Source: Rhodococcus_G sp042879035 (GTDB lineage Bacteria; Actinomycetota; Actinomycetes; Mycobacteriales; Mycobacteriaceae). Taken from it: a stretch of 64,000 nt of DNA. Location of the stretch: assembly GCF_042879035.1 (NCBI RefSeq), contig NZ_JBIAOU010000002.1:372001-436000 (forward strand), in the 5' to 3' direction. This document shows, in pieces, positions 40,122 to 48,286 of this stretch. The notes under the pieces were generated by a model that worked only from the letters and a program-made list of their open reading frames with translations, was not told where the DNA came from and did no database searches. Position 1 is the stretch's first letter; every line of letters starts with the position of its first letter. Made by a program: the position numbers and the translations under genes.

Positions 40122-41111
40122 ATGCGATTCGGAATCTTTGTGCCGCAGGGATGGCGGCTCGACCTGGCGGGAATCGATCCGGCCGATCAGTGGAACACGA
40201 TGAAGGACCTGACGTTGCGCGCCGAGGCCGGCCCGTGGGAGTCGGCGTGGGTGTACGACCACTTCCACACGGTGCCCGCGCCGACCGAGGAGGCCACGCA
40301 CGAGGCGTGGTCCCTGATGTCGGCGCTCGGCGCGGTGACGTCGAGGATCCGGCTCGGGCAGATGTGCACGGCGATGGCCTACCGCAATCCGGCGTACCTG
40401 GCGAAGGTCGCCGCCACCGCCGACCTGATCTCGGGCGGCCGCATCGAGATGGGTATCGGCGCCGGCTGGTACGAACACGAATGGCGCGCTTACGGTTACG
40501 GATTCCCATCCGCCGGTGAGCGGCTCGGAAGGCTGGACGAGGGAGTCCAGATCATGCGGCAGGCCTGGGCCACCGGCAGTGCCACCCTCGACGGGAAGCA
40601 CTACCAGGTCAACGGCGCGATCGTACGGCCGAAGCCCTTGCAGGACGGCGGTATTCCGCTGTGGATCGCCGGCGGCGGCGAGAAGGTCACCTTGAAGATC
40701 GCCGCGAAGTACGCGCAGTACACCAACTTCGACGGCACCCTCGACGGGTTCACTCACAAGTCCGCACTGCTGCGGGAACACTGCGCCACGGTCGGCACGG
40801 ACTTCGACGCCATCGTCCGGTCCTCGAACTACAACGTCGTGATCGGTGCCACCGAGGCCGAGGTCGAGGAGCGGCTGGCGCAGACGAAGGCGCGGATCGC
40901 GAAGTACGCGGGGGACGAGCTCGCCGAGGGTTCGATGTCCGCGTACCGCGGCATGCCGGGCGTCGGGACCCCGGAGCAGATCGTCGAGAACCTCACCGCG
41001 CTGCGCGAGAAGGGCCTCGGTTACGCGATCTGCTACTTCCCCGAGGCCGCGTACGACACGTCCGGTGTCGAACTCTTCGAACGCGAAGTCATCCCCGCAC
41101 TGCGCGGATAG
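40122..41111 (+). CDS. LLM-class F420-dependent oxidoreductase
   Basis: A 329-residue luciferase-like protein. MRFGIFVPQGWRLDLAGI, AWVYDHFHTVPAP, RIRLGQMCTAMAYRNPAYLAKVAATAD, GRIEMGIGAGWYEHEWRAYGY and PLWIAGGGEKVTLKIAAKYA are typical of the F420-type TIM barrels of actinobacteria. It is only distantly like the NtaA-type enzyme two genes before. It follows the MFS gene by 11 bp and may be in the same transcript. Substrate unknown. A nested palindrome begins at its last base. Confidence 0.87.
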   Translation: MRFGIFVPQGWRLDLAGIDPADQWNTMKDLTLRAEAGPWESAWVYDHFHTVPAPTEEATHEAWSLMSALGAVTSRIRLGQMCTAMAYRNPAYLAKVAATADLISGGRIEMGIGAGWYEHEWRAYGYGFPSAGERLGRLDEGVQIMRQAWATGSATLDGKHYQVNGAIVRPKPLQDGGIPLWIAGGGEKVTLKIAAKYAQYTNFDGTLDGFTHKSALLREHCATVGTDFDAIVRSSNYNVVIGATEAEVEERLAQTKARIAKYAGDELAEGSMSAYRGMPGVGTPEQIVENLTALREKGLGYAICYFPEAAYDTSGVELFEREVIPALRG

Positions 41112-41191
41112 GGCATGTCTCCCAATTCCCTTGTCGGCGCCCCTGGCGCTCAATCGCCAGGTGCATCCGAGTGGAATTGAGAGACACGCCC
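41111..41191. repeat. 81-bp nested inverted repeat, MITE/REP-like element
   Basis: Outer arms 41111-41129 and 41173-41191 are 19-bp inverted repeats with 17 matches (GGGCATGTCTCCCAATTCC against GGGCGTGTCTCTCAATTCC). Inside lies a perfect 7-bp dyad (CCTGGCG at 41142-41148 and CGCCAGG at 41155-41161). Terminal repeats plus an inner hairpin in a short non-coding element suit a miniature transposable or repetitive palindromic element. It fills almost the whole gap between the F420-type and acetyltransferase genes. Confidence 0.6.
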
Positions 41192-41193
41192 TG

Positions 41194-41772
41194 GTGTTCG
41201 TGGTGAACCTGTCCGGTCGGCGGCTGACGTTGACGCCGCCGACCGTGGCCGACGTCGACACCATCGCGCGGCTCTGCCGGGACGAGAGCGTCGGCCGATG
41301 GACGACGATGCCGGTCCCGTACGAGCGGGCGGACGCCGTGGCCTTCGTGACCAGGATGGTCCCGACGGGGTGGGCCGACCGCAGTCCGACCTGGGCGCTG
41401 CGCCTGGACCCCGACGGCCCGGTGGCCGGCATGATCGGGCTGCGGGCGCTCGACGAGTCCGCCGCGGAGATCGGATTCTGGCAGGGCGCCGCCGCGCGCG
41501 GTCGCGGACTGATGACCGAGGCCGCGCAGCTGGTGTGCGACTTCGCCTTCCGCGCCGACACCCTGGCCCTCGAGCGGATCGAGTGGCGGGCGTTCGTCGG
41601 GAACACCGCGTCCGCGGCTGTCGCGCGTCGGGTCGGGTTCCGTTTCGAAGGCGTCGCACGTCGCGGTGGGCTGCAGCGTGGTCTGCGCCGCGACATGTGG
41701 GTCGCGGGACTGTTGGCCGGCGACTCGCGGTCGCCCGTCCCGGGCGGGTGGGAATCGGTCCTGCCGTACTGA
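41194..41772 (+). CDS. GNAT-family N-acetyltransferase (RimJ/RimL-like)
   Basis: A 192-residue acetyltransferase. RRLTLTPPTVADVDTIARLC at the N-terminus, ALDESAAEIGFWQGAAARGRGLMTEAAQL carrying the acetyl-CoA pyrophosphate loop (R-G-R-G-L/M-x-T), and FVGNTASAAVARRVGFRFEGVAR as the C-terminal motif B. Relatives acetylate protein N-termini or antibiotics. Three in-frame GTG codons (41194, 41200, 41203) are all possible starts; I use the first. The upstream palindrome ends 2 bp before it, so its promoter may derive from that element. Confidence 0.8.
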   Translation: MFVVNLSGRRLTLTPPTVADVDTIARLCRDESVGRWTTMPVPYERADAVAFVTRMVPTGWADRSPTWALRLDPDGPVAGMIGLRALDESAAEIGFWQGAAARGRGLMTEAAQLVCDFAFRADTLALERIEWRAFVGNTASAAVARRVGFRFEGVARRGGLQRGLRRDMWVAGLLAGDSRSPVPGGWESVLPY

Positions 41773-41903
41773 GCAGAATGCGCACAAGGTGGCAATCGCA
41801 CGCAACCGAGCGATCGATATGTGTTCTGGCCCACACTCGTTCGAAACCGCGACACACCGGCCCCCGTCCCGTGCCGCGGCCCGAAACGAGAAGGTGGGCA
41901 ACA

Positions 41904-43307
41904 ATGCTCGTAGCACTGGGCTTCCTGATGGTGGCCACGTTCATGTATCTGGTCCTGGCCAAGCGGGCCACGCCCGTCGTGGGGCTGATCCTCGTGCCCG
42001 TCGCGTTCGGGCTGTTCGCCGGAGCGGGCACCGACATCGGATCGATGGTCCTCGACGGCATCGAGAGCCTCGCCCCGACGGCGGCTCTGCTGTTCTTCGC
42101 CATCATCTTCTTCGGCATCATGATCGACGTCGGCCTGTTCGACCCACTGGTCCGGCTGATCCTGCGACTGGTCGACGACGACCCGGCCCGTCTCGTCGTC
42201 GGTACCGCCGTCCTCGCGATGGTGGTCTCCCTCGACGGCGACGGTTCGACGACGTTCATCATCACGACCTCCGCGCTGCTGCCTCTCTACCTGAAGCTGC
42301 GGGTCAGCCCGATCGTCCTCACCGTCGTCGCCGGCCTCGCGAACGCGACGATGAACATCATCCCGTGGGGTGGACCCACCGTCCGTGCCGCCAGCGCGCT
42401 CGGCCTGTCCCCGTCCGACGTGTTCGTCCCGATGATCCCGTCGCTGATCGCCGGTCTGATCATCGTCCTGCTGTTCTCGCTGCATCTGGGTGTGCTGGAG
42501 CGTCGCCGGCTCGGGAAACTGGTGCTCACCTCCGAGCCGCTGCTGGCCGAGGTCGGCTCGCGTGGCTGGGGCGTCGGCACGGCCCCGGGCAGCAGCAGCG
42601 GTGGCGGAGGGTCGGCGGGTGGTGACGCCGACGCACCCTCCGAGGTCGGCCAACTGGCCGGCGGCCTCGACCCGAACCGCGCCACCCTGCGCCCGAAGTT
42701 GTTGCCGTTCAACGCAGCCCTGACCGTCGCCCTGCTCGTCGTGCTCGGCCTCGACATCCTTCCGATCCCGGTCCTGTTCATGGTCGCCGCGGCCGTTGCG
42801 CTCGCCGTGAACTTCCCACGCGTCGCCGACCAGTCCGAAGCGATCGCGCGGCACTCGTCGAGCATCGTCTCCGTCGTCGCGATGGTGTTCGCGGCCGCCG
42901 TCCTCACCGGCGTCTTCCAGGGCACCGGCATGGTCGAGGAGATGGCGCTGTGGCTGAGCGGGATCATTCCCGACTCCCTCGGGCCGTTCCTCGCCGTGAT
43001 CACCGGACTGCTCAGCATCCCGTTCACGTTCTTCATGACCAACGACGCCTTCTACTTCGGCGTGCTGCCGGTGCTGACCGAGACCGCCGCGCAGTACGGC
43101 ATCGAACCCGTCGAGATGGCGCGGGCCTCGATCACCGGACAGCCCGTCCACATGCAGAGCCCGCTGGTGCCCGCGATCCTGCTCCTCGTCACCCTCGCCG
43201 GGGTGTCCCTCGCCGACCACCACAAGAAGGTGCTGTGGCGCGCCGCGATCGTGTCGGTCGCGATGCTCGTCGTCGGGGTGCTGCTGGGGCAGATCCCGCT
43301 GGGCTGA
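41904..43307 (+). CDS. CitMHS-family citrate/metal transporter
   Basis: A 467-residue membrane transporter with about 12 helices and a central hydrophilic loop rich in Gly/Ser (TAPGSSSGGGGSAGG). Family motifs: LFFAIIFFGIMIDVGLFDPL, VSLDGDGSTTFIITTSALL and NIIPWGGPTVRAASALG. CitMHS proteins import citrate complexed with Mg2+ or Ca2+ with protons. The following genes are a CitA/CitB-type sensor and regulator, which normally induce such a transporter. Start: ATG at 41904 with AAGGTGGG upstream. Confidence 0.93.
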   Translation: MLVALGFLMVATFMYLVLAKRATPVVGLILVPVAFGLFAGAGTDIGSMVLDGIESLAPTAALLFFAIIFFGIMIDVGLFDPLVRLILRLVDDDPARLVVGTAVLAMVVSLDGDGSTTFIITTSALLPLYLKLRVSPIVLTVVAGLANATMNIIPWGGPTVRAASALGLSPSDVFVPMIPSLIAGLIIVLLFSLHLGVLERRRLGKLVLTSEPLLAEVGSRGWGVGTAPGSSSGGGGSAGGDADAPSEVGQLAGGLDPNRATLRPKLLPFNAALTVALLVVLGLDILPIPVLFMVAAAVALAVNFPRVADQSEAIARHSSSIVSVVAMVFAAAVLTGVFQGTGMVEEMALWLSGIIPDSLGPFLAVITGLLSIPFTFFMTNDAFYFGVLPVLTETAAQYGIEPVEMARASITGQPVHMQSPLVPAILLLVTLAGVSLADHHKKVLWRAAIVSVAMLVVGVLLGQIPLG

Positions 43308-43351
43308 CCCGTCCCGGTGCACACTGAGGGCATGCCCGGCAGGGAGCGACG

Positions 43352-45031
43352 ATGAGATTGCGCACGCAGGTGCTGCTCCTGCAGAGCGGCGTCGTCGCGG
43401 TTGCGCTGGCGATCGGGTTCGGGTTCTTCGCCACCACCACCGCCGACCGGGTCGCCGACGAACACGGCGAACGAGCGCTTGCCGTCGCCCGCACCGTCGC
43501 CGCCGATCCCACGGTCCGCGCCGAGGTCGCCCGCTTCGCCGCCGACGACGACGACGTCGTGGCGCCGGGGAACGTCGAACTCGCCGACTCCGCCGTCCAG
43601 CTGACGGCGGAGTCGGCGCGCGCCGCGACCGGGGCGCTGTTCGTCGTGGTCACCGACGAGAAGGGGCTCCGGCTCGCCCATCCCGACCCGGAGCGGCTGG
43701 GGGAGCGGGTGAGCACCGACCCCTCGGGACCGCTGACCGGCCGCGAGGTCGTGGTGCAGGAGCGTGGCACCCTCGGGGACTCGGTGCGGGCGAAGGTCCC
43801 GGTGACCGCGCCCGGCACCGGGACGGTCGTCGGCGAGGTCAGCGTCGGCATCTCCACCGCCGAGGTGTCCGCCGACCTGCGGTCCGATCTGTGGTCGGCG
43901 GCCGCCGTCGCGGCGCTCGCGCTCGCGGCCGGGGTCGGCGGTTCGCTCCTGCTCGCGTCCCGCTTCAAACGCCTCACCCTCGGGCTCGAACCCGAACAGC
44001 TGGCCCGGATGGTCCGCGAACAGGAAGCGGTCCTGCACGGCCTCGGCGAAGGCATCGTCGGAGTCGACTCGGACGGCATCGTCACCGTCGCCAACGCCGA
44101 GGCGGTGCGACTGCTCGACCTGCACGGCGGACCGGGTGACCATGTCGACGACATCGGGCTCACGCCGCGCCTTCGGGACGTCCTGCGCGCCCCGACCGCC
44201 GACCCGGTCGCCGCCGCGGTGGGCGGCGACCGGGTCGTCCTCGCGATGGCCAGCCGCGTGGTCCGCGATGGGCGTGACCTGGGGATCGTGATGTCCGTCC
44301 GCGACCGCACCGACGTGCAGAACCTCACCCGCGAACTCGACGCCGTCACCGCGCTCGGCACCGTCCTGCGCGCCCAACGACACGAGTTCGGCAACCGGCT
44401 GCACCTGTTGCACGGACTGCTCGCCCGCGGGGAGACGGCCGCCGCCACCGCGTACCTCGACCGGCTCGTCGGCGCCGGACCGGCCGGCGCGGACCTGCCC
44501 GGCATCGACGCCGTCACCGACCCGTACCTGCGGGCGTTCCTGATGGCGAAGGCCGCTCACGCCCGCGAACACGACGTGACCCTGGTGCTCGGCGAGAACA
44601 CGTGGGTGCAGGCCCGGTTGCGCGATCCGGTCGACGTCACCACCGTCGCGGGCAATCTCGTCGACAACGCGATCGACGCCGCCGCGAGCACCGGCACGGG
44701 GGATCGCCCCGTCGAGGTGGAGATCGAACTCGTCGAGCACGAGGGCGATCTCGTCGTGACGGTCGCCGACACCGGACCGGGATTGTCGCAGGCCGACCCC
44801 GACGACGTGTTCCGCGAGGGGGTCACCACGAAACCGGCGGGGGACCGGCCGGGTGGCCGCGGCATCGGGCTCGCCCTGAGCCGGCAGCTGGCACGCAAAC
44901 ACGGTGGCGACGTCGTGATCGGTGATCCGGGAGGTCGCCGCACCGACGAGAACCCCACCGGGGGAGCATTGTTCGTGGCGACGATGCGCGGCGTGTGTGA
45001 AGGAGACGAGCAGTGGCCGGACCCGAACTGA
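43352..45031 (+). CDS. CitA/DcuS-type sensor histidine kinase
   Basis: A 559-residue sensor kinase. TM1 at about 6-28, an extracellular PAS-like (sCACHE) domain about 30-175, TM2 about 181-203, a cytoplasmic PAS domain about 225-325, a SpoOB-type phosphoacceptor helix with His344 in LRAQRHEFGNRLHLLHGLL, and a HATPase with NLVDNAIDAAA, VTVADTGPGLS and GRGIGLALSRQLARKHGG. CitA-type kinases bind citrate or other di/tricarboxylates outside the cell. It overlaps the response regulator by 19 bp and lies 44 bp after the citrate transporter. Confidence 0.92.
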   Translation: MRLRTQVLLLQSGVVAVALAIGFGFFATTTADRVADEHGERALAVARTVAADPTVRAEVARFAADDDDVVAPGNVELADSAVQLTAESARAATGALFVVVTDEKGLRLAHPDPERLGERVSTDPSGPLTGREVVVQERGTLGDSVRAKVPVTAPGTGTVVGEVSVGISTAEVSADLRSDLWSAAAVAALALAAGVGGSLLLASRFKRLTLGLEPEQLARMVREQEAVLHGLGEGIVGVDSDGIVTVANAEAVRLLDLHGGPGDHVDDIGLTPRLRDVLRAPTADPVAAAVGGDRVVLAMASRVVRDGRDLGIVMSVRDRTDVQNLTRELDAVTALGTVLRAQRHEFGNRLHLLHGLLARGETAAATAYLDRLVGAGPAGADLPGIDAVTDPYLRAFLMAKAAHAREHDVTLVLGENTWVQARLRDPVDVTTVAGNLVDNAIDAAASTGTGDRPVEVEIELVEHEGDLVVTVADTGPGLSQADPDDVFREGVTTKPAGDRPGGRGIGLALSRQLARKHGGDVVIGDPGGRRTDENPTGGALFVATMRGVCEGDEQWPDPN

Positions 45032-45666
45032 CCGTTCTGGTGGTCGACGACGACTTCCGTGTCGCCGACCTCCACGCCCGCATCGTGTCCGCCATGACCG
45101 GCTTCCGGGTGGCGGCCACCGCGGCGACGCTCGCGGCCGCACGGGCCGCCGTGGACGAGCATCCGATCGACCTCGCGCTCGTCGACGTGTACCTCCCCGA
45201 CGGTTCCGGAATCGAACTCGTCCGCGAATTGCGATGTGACGCATTCGTTCTCGGTGCCGCGACCGAGGGTCGAGCGGTGCGGGACGCCATGACCGCCGGC
45301 GCCCTGGTCTACCTGGTGAAGCCGTTCTCCGACACCGAACTCGCCCGCCGGTTGGCCGCGTACACGCACTACCGGCGCATCGTCGACGCCGCCGAACTCG
45401 ACCAGGCACGTATCGACACCGCGCTCGCGTCGCTGCGCGCGGCCCCACCCCGGGAGGATGCGCCGCAGCATTCCGTCACCCGGGCCCGGATCGTCGACCT
45501 GCTCGCCGACGCCCCCGCACCGCTGTCGGCCGCCGAGGTCGCCGCCGAGATCGGGGTGTCCCGGGCCACCGCGCAGCGCTACCTCGCCGCACTGGTCGCG
45601 AAGGGCCGGCTGCGCATGCAGCTGCGCTACGGCAGCACCGGCCGTCCCGAGCAGGAATACCTGTAG
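45013..45666 (+). CDS. CitB/DcuR-type response regulator
   Basis: A 217-residue response regulator. The receiver domain (1-125) has VVDDDFRVADLHARIV, phospho-acceptor Asp58 in LALVDVYLPDGSG and Lys in VYLVKPFSDTEL. The C-terminal DNA-binding part (about 150-215) has VTRARIVDLLADAP and the helix-turn-helix SAAEVAAEIGVSRATAQRYLAALVAKGRL. GTG start inside the kinase 3' end. It should activate the CitMHS gene upstream on citrate. Ends 6 bp before the convergent DUF3239 gene. Confidence 0.92.
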   Translation: MAGPELTVLVVDDDFRVADLHARIVSAMTGFRVAATAATLAAARAAVDEHPIDLALVDVYLPDGSGIELVRELRCDAFVLGAATEGRAVRDAMTAGALVYLVKPFSDTELARRLAAYTHYRRIVDAAELDQARIDTALASLRAAPPREDAPQHSVTRARIVDLLADAPAPLSAAEVAAEIGVSRATAQRYLAALVAKGRLRMQLRYGSTGRPEQEYL

Positions 45667-45672
45667 AGCCGC

Positions 45673-46320
45673 TTACAGGTCGACGGGCAGCTGCTGGTTG
45701 TGGGCGCGGGGGACGTCCTCGGTCAGCGGGATCGACTTGGTCAGCAGATTCCACTCCGCGTTCGGGATGCGTTCGATCGCGCGGCGGATGACCTTGGGGT
45801 CGCGGGTGCCCCACGCGATCGGCATCGGGCTGACCATCTGCCAGGTCTCCGATGTCGAGTTCGTGGTGCGGTCCGAGAGCACCGAGATCGAGGGCACCCG
45901 CTCGCCGACGTTCGTCAGCGAATGCCCCGGCAACGACCGGACGGTGCGGGTGACCAGCGCGTAGTGCGGACGGTCGGCGCCCGGCTTGGCGGTGTTCACC
46001 AGCGACAGCAGCGTCGCCCCGCGCGGCCGGGTGACCGCGACGATGGCGGGCACCAGCTCGCCGTTGGCGTACAGGTCCTCGACCGACCCGACCTTGCGGG
46101 GCGCCCAGAACGACATCCACAGCGACGCGACCGCCACCACGACCGCGACCGCGGCCAGCACGTACGACCACGGGTGGGCGAGCACGACCAGCCACACCGC
46201 GACCGCGACGAACAGCAGCGCGGTGATGATCGCGGACCAGCGCAGCCGGCGGACGTCGCCGACGGTTTCGTTGACCGAACGGGCATGGGCGGTGTCTACC
46301 GGGAAGTCGAAGGAACGCAC
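45673..46320 (-). CDS. DUF3239-family membrane-associated protein
   Basis: A 215-residue protein with two adjacent hydrophobic helices (about 25-42 and 46-70, WSAIITALLFVAVAVWLVVLA and YVLAAVAVVVAVASLWMSFWAP) followed by a soluble part, DLYANGELVPAIVAVTRPRGATLL and VRSLPGHSLTNVGERVPSISVLSDRT. The family is limited to Corynebacteriales and has no known function. The start is GTG at 46320 after TAGGAATAGGA. It lies 10 bp downstream of the XPB helicase gene and is probably co-transcribed with it. Confidence 0.82.
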   Translation of the reverse strand: MRSFDFPVDTAHARSVNETVGDVRRLRWSAIITALLFVAVAVWLVVLAHPWSYVLAAVAVVVAVASLWMSFWAPRKVGSVEDLYANGELVPAIVAVTRPRGATLLSLVNTAKPGADRPHYALVTRTVRSLPGHSLTNVGERVPSISVLSDRTTNSTSETWQMVSPMPIAWGTRDPKVIRRAIERIPNAEWNLLTKSIPLTEDVPRAHNQQLPVDL

Positions 46321-46330
46321 GGTCCTATTC

Positions 46331-48010
46331 CTACCCGATCGCCGGGCCGAGCAGGTCGTCTGCGTCGGTGATCCGGTAGGCGTAGCCCTGCTCGGCGAGG
46401 AACCGCTGCCGGTGCGCCGCGTACTCGGCGTCGAGGGTGTCGCGGGCGACGACGGAGTAGAAGTGCGCCTGCCCGCCGTCGTGCTTGGGCCGCAGGAGCC
46501 GGCCCAGACGCTGCGCCTCCTCCTGCCGGGACCCGAACGTGCCCGACACCTGCACCGCGACCGACGCCTCCGGCAGGTCGATCGAGAAGTTCGCGACCTT
46601 GCTGACCACCAGGGTCTTGATCTCGCCGACCCGGAACGCGTCGAACAGCGCCTCGCGTTCCTTCGTCTTCGTCGACCCCTTGATGACCGGCGCGCCGAGC
46701 GCCTCACCGAGTTCGTCGAGCTGGTCCAGATAGGCGCCGATCACCAGGGTCTGCGAATCGGGATGCCGGTCCAGGATCGACTTGACCACCGTGTTCTTGG
46801 TGTGGGCCGTCGAGCACAGCTTGTAGCGTTCCTCCGGTTCGGCGGTCGCGTAGGCCATCCGCTCGGCGTCGGTGAGCGTGACCCGCACCTCGATGCAGTC
46901 GGCGGGCGCGATCCAGCCCTGCGCCTCGATGTCCTTCCACGGTGCGTCGTACCGCTTCGGGCCGATCAGGGAGAAGACGTCGCCCTCGCGGCCGTCCTCG
47001 CGGACCAGGGTCGCGGTCAGCCCGAGCCGCCGCCGCGACTGCAGGTCCGCGGTCATCCGGAACACCGGTGCGGGCAGCAGGTGCACCTCGTCGTAGATCA
47101 CCAGGCCCCAGTCGCGGGAGTCGAACAGTTCGAGGTGCTTGTACTCGCCCTTCGACTTGCGGGTGATCACCTGATACGTCGCGATGGTGACCGGGCGGAT
47201 CTCCTTCTTCTCGCCCGAGTACTCGCCGATCTCGTCCTCCGTCAGCGACGTCCGCGCGATCAGTTCCCGCTTCCACTGCCTGCCCGCGACCGTGTTGGTC
47301 ACCAGGATCAGTGTGGTGGCCTTGGCCTTCGACATGGCCGCGGCGCCGACCATCGTCTTGCCCGCGCCACACGGCAGCACCACCACACCGGACCCGCCGG
47401 CCCAGAACGAGTCGGCGGCCATCTCCTGGTAGTCGCGCAGGTGCCAGCCGCCGTCGGCGGAACCGGGGAACCGGCCGTCGTAGTCGAGTTCGATCGCGTG
47501 CGCCTCGCCGTCGACGTACCCGGCGAGGTCCTCGGCCGGCCAGCCGATCTTGAGCAGCATCTGCTTGAGGTGGCCGCGTTCGGAGGGGTGCACGACGACG
47601 GTGTCCTCGTCGACGCGGGCGCCGAGCATGGGGGCGATCTTCTTGTGCCGGGTCACCTCGGTGAGCACCGCCCGGTCCAGGCTCACCAGGACCAGACCGT
47701 GCGCCGGGTTCTTCACCAGCTGCAGCCGGCCGTACCGGGCCATCGTGTCGACGACGTCGACGAGCAGCGGCTGCGGAACCGCGAACCGGGAGTACGTGAC
47801 GAGGGCGTCGACGACCTGTTCGGCGTCGTGTCCGGCCGCCCGCGCATTCCACAGCGCCAGCGGCGTCACCCGGTAGGTGTGCACGTGCTCCGGGGCGCGT
47901 TCGAGCTCGGCGAACGGCGCGATCGCCTGCCGGGCTTCGTTCGCCAGCGGGTGGTCGACCTCGAGCAGCAGGGTCTTGTCGGACTGGACGATGAGCGGTC
48001 CGTCGGTCAC
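46331..48010 (-). CDS. xpb: XPB/Rad25-type DNA helicase
   Basis: A 559-residue SF2 helicase of the bacterial XPB group (Rv0861c-like). N-terminal damage-recognition-type domain about 1-185; helicase 1 with HLRDYQEMAADSF (Q-like), Walker A PCGAGKT (213-219), IYDEVHLLPAPVFRM with DEVH at 307-310, GLTATLVREDGREGD including the RED motif; helicase 2 with VVSKVANFSIDLPEASVAVQVSG and SRQEEAQRLGRLLRPK (motif VI). It unwinds DNA with ATP and is related to repair and transcription factors. GTG start. Its usual partner, the helicase-associated protein, is at 53465, separated by an LLM/ABC gene pair. Confidence 0.93.
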   Translation of the reverse strand: MTDGPLIVQSDKTLLLEVDHPLANEARQAIAPFAELERAPEHVHTYRVTPLALWNARAAGHDAEQVVDALVTYSRFAVPQPLLVDVVDTMARYGRLQLVKNPAHGLVLVSLDRAVLTEVTRHKKIAPMLGARVDEDTVVVHPSERGHLKQMLLKIGWPAEDLAGYVDGEAHAIELDYDGRFPGSADGGWHLRDYQEMAADSFWAGGSGVVVLPCGAGKTMVGAAAMSKAKATTLILVTNTVAGRQWKRELIARTSLTEDEIGEYSGEKKEIRPVTIATYQVITRKSKGEYKHLELFDSRDWGLVIYDEVHLLPAPVFRMTADLQSRRRLGLTATLVREDGREGDVFSLIGPKRYDAPWKDIEAQGWIAPADCIEVRVTLTDAERMAYATAEPEERYKLCSTAHTKNTVVKSILDRHPDSQTLVIGAYLDQLDELGEALGAPVIKGSTKTKEREALFDAFRVGEIKTLVVSKVANFSIDLPEASVAVQVSGTFGSRQEEAQRLGRLLRPKHDGGQAHFYSVVARDTLDAEYAAHRQRFLAEQGYAYRITDADDLLGPAIG

Positions 48011-48286
48011 GTGCGCCTCCTAGCGTGGACAACCACTCCATTGTCCACACTTTCCGCCGGTGGTGCGCCGAGCATCGACGGCCCGCAGGCAATTGCACTC
48101 AGCGGTAGCGAATTCATTGTCTCGGGCCACACCGCCGATTAGCGTCGCGAACAGATTCGGTGTCCCGGGTCGCCACTGGCGGCCGGGACGATCCGCTGAG
48201 CTCGAACAGCGCTCGGCAACAGCATGTTTCGCCGTGTTCCCATCGTCGTCCCGGGCGTCGACACGGCCGACCAGTGAGGGGAATTC

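Noticed and set aside
40020..43322. A minus-strand open frame of 1100 codons antisense to the F420-type, acetyltransferase and CitMHS genes
   Set aside because: Its translation is rich in Arg, His, Gln, Asp and Gly without any domain, and it mirrors genes with clear motifs. It is a high-GC shadow frame.
48224..48277. A 17-residue upstream ORF (MFRRVPIVVPGVDTADQ) before the second monooxygenase gene
   Set aside because: Considered as a leader peptide like the Cys-Cys one, but it has no Cys or other repeated codons and no ribosome site, so there is no support for attenuation.
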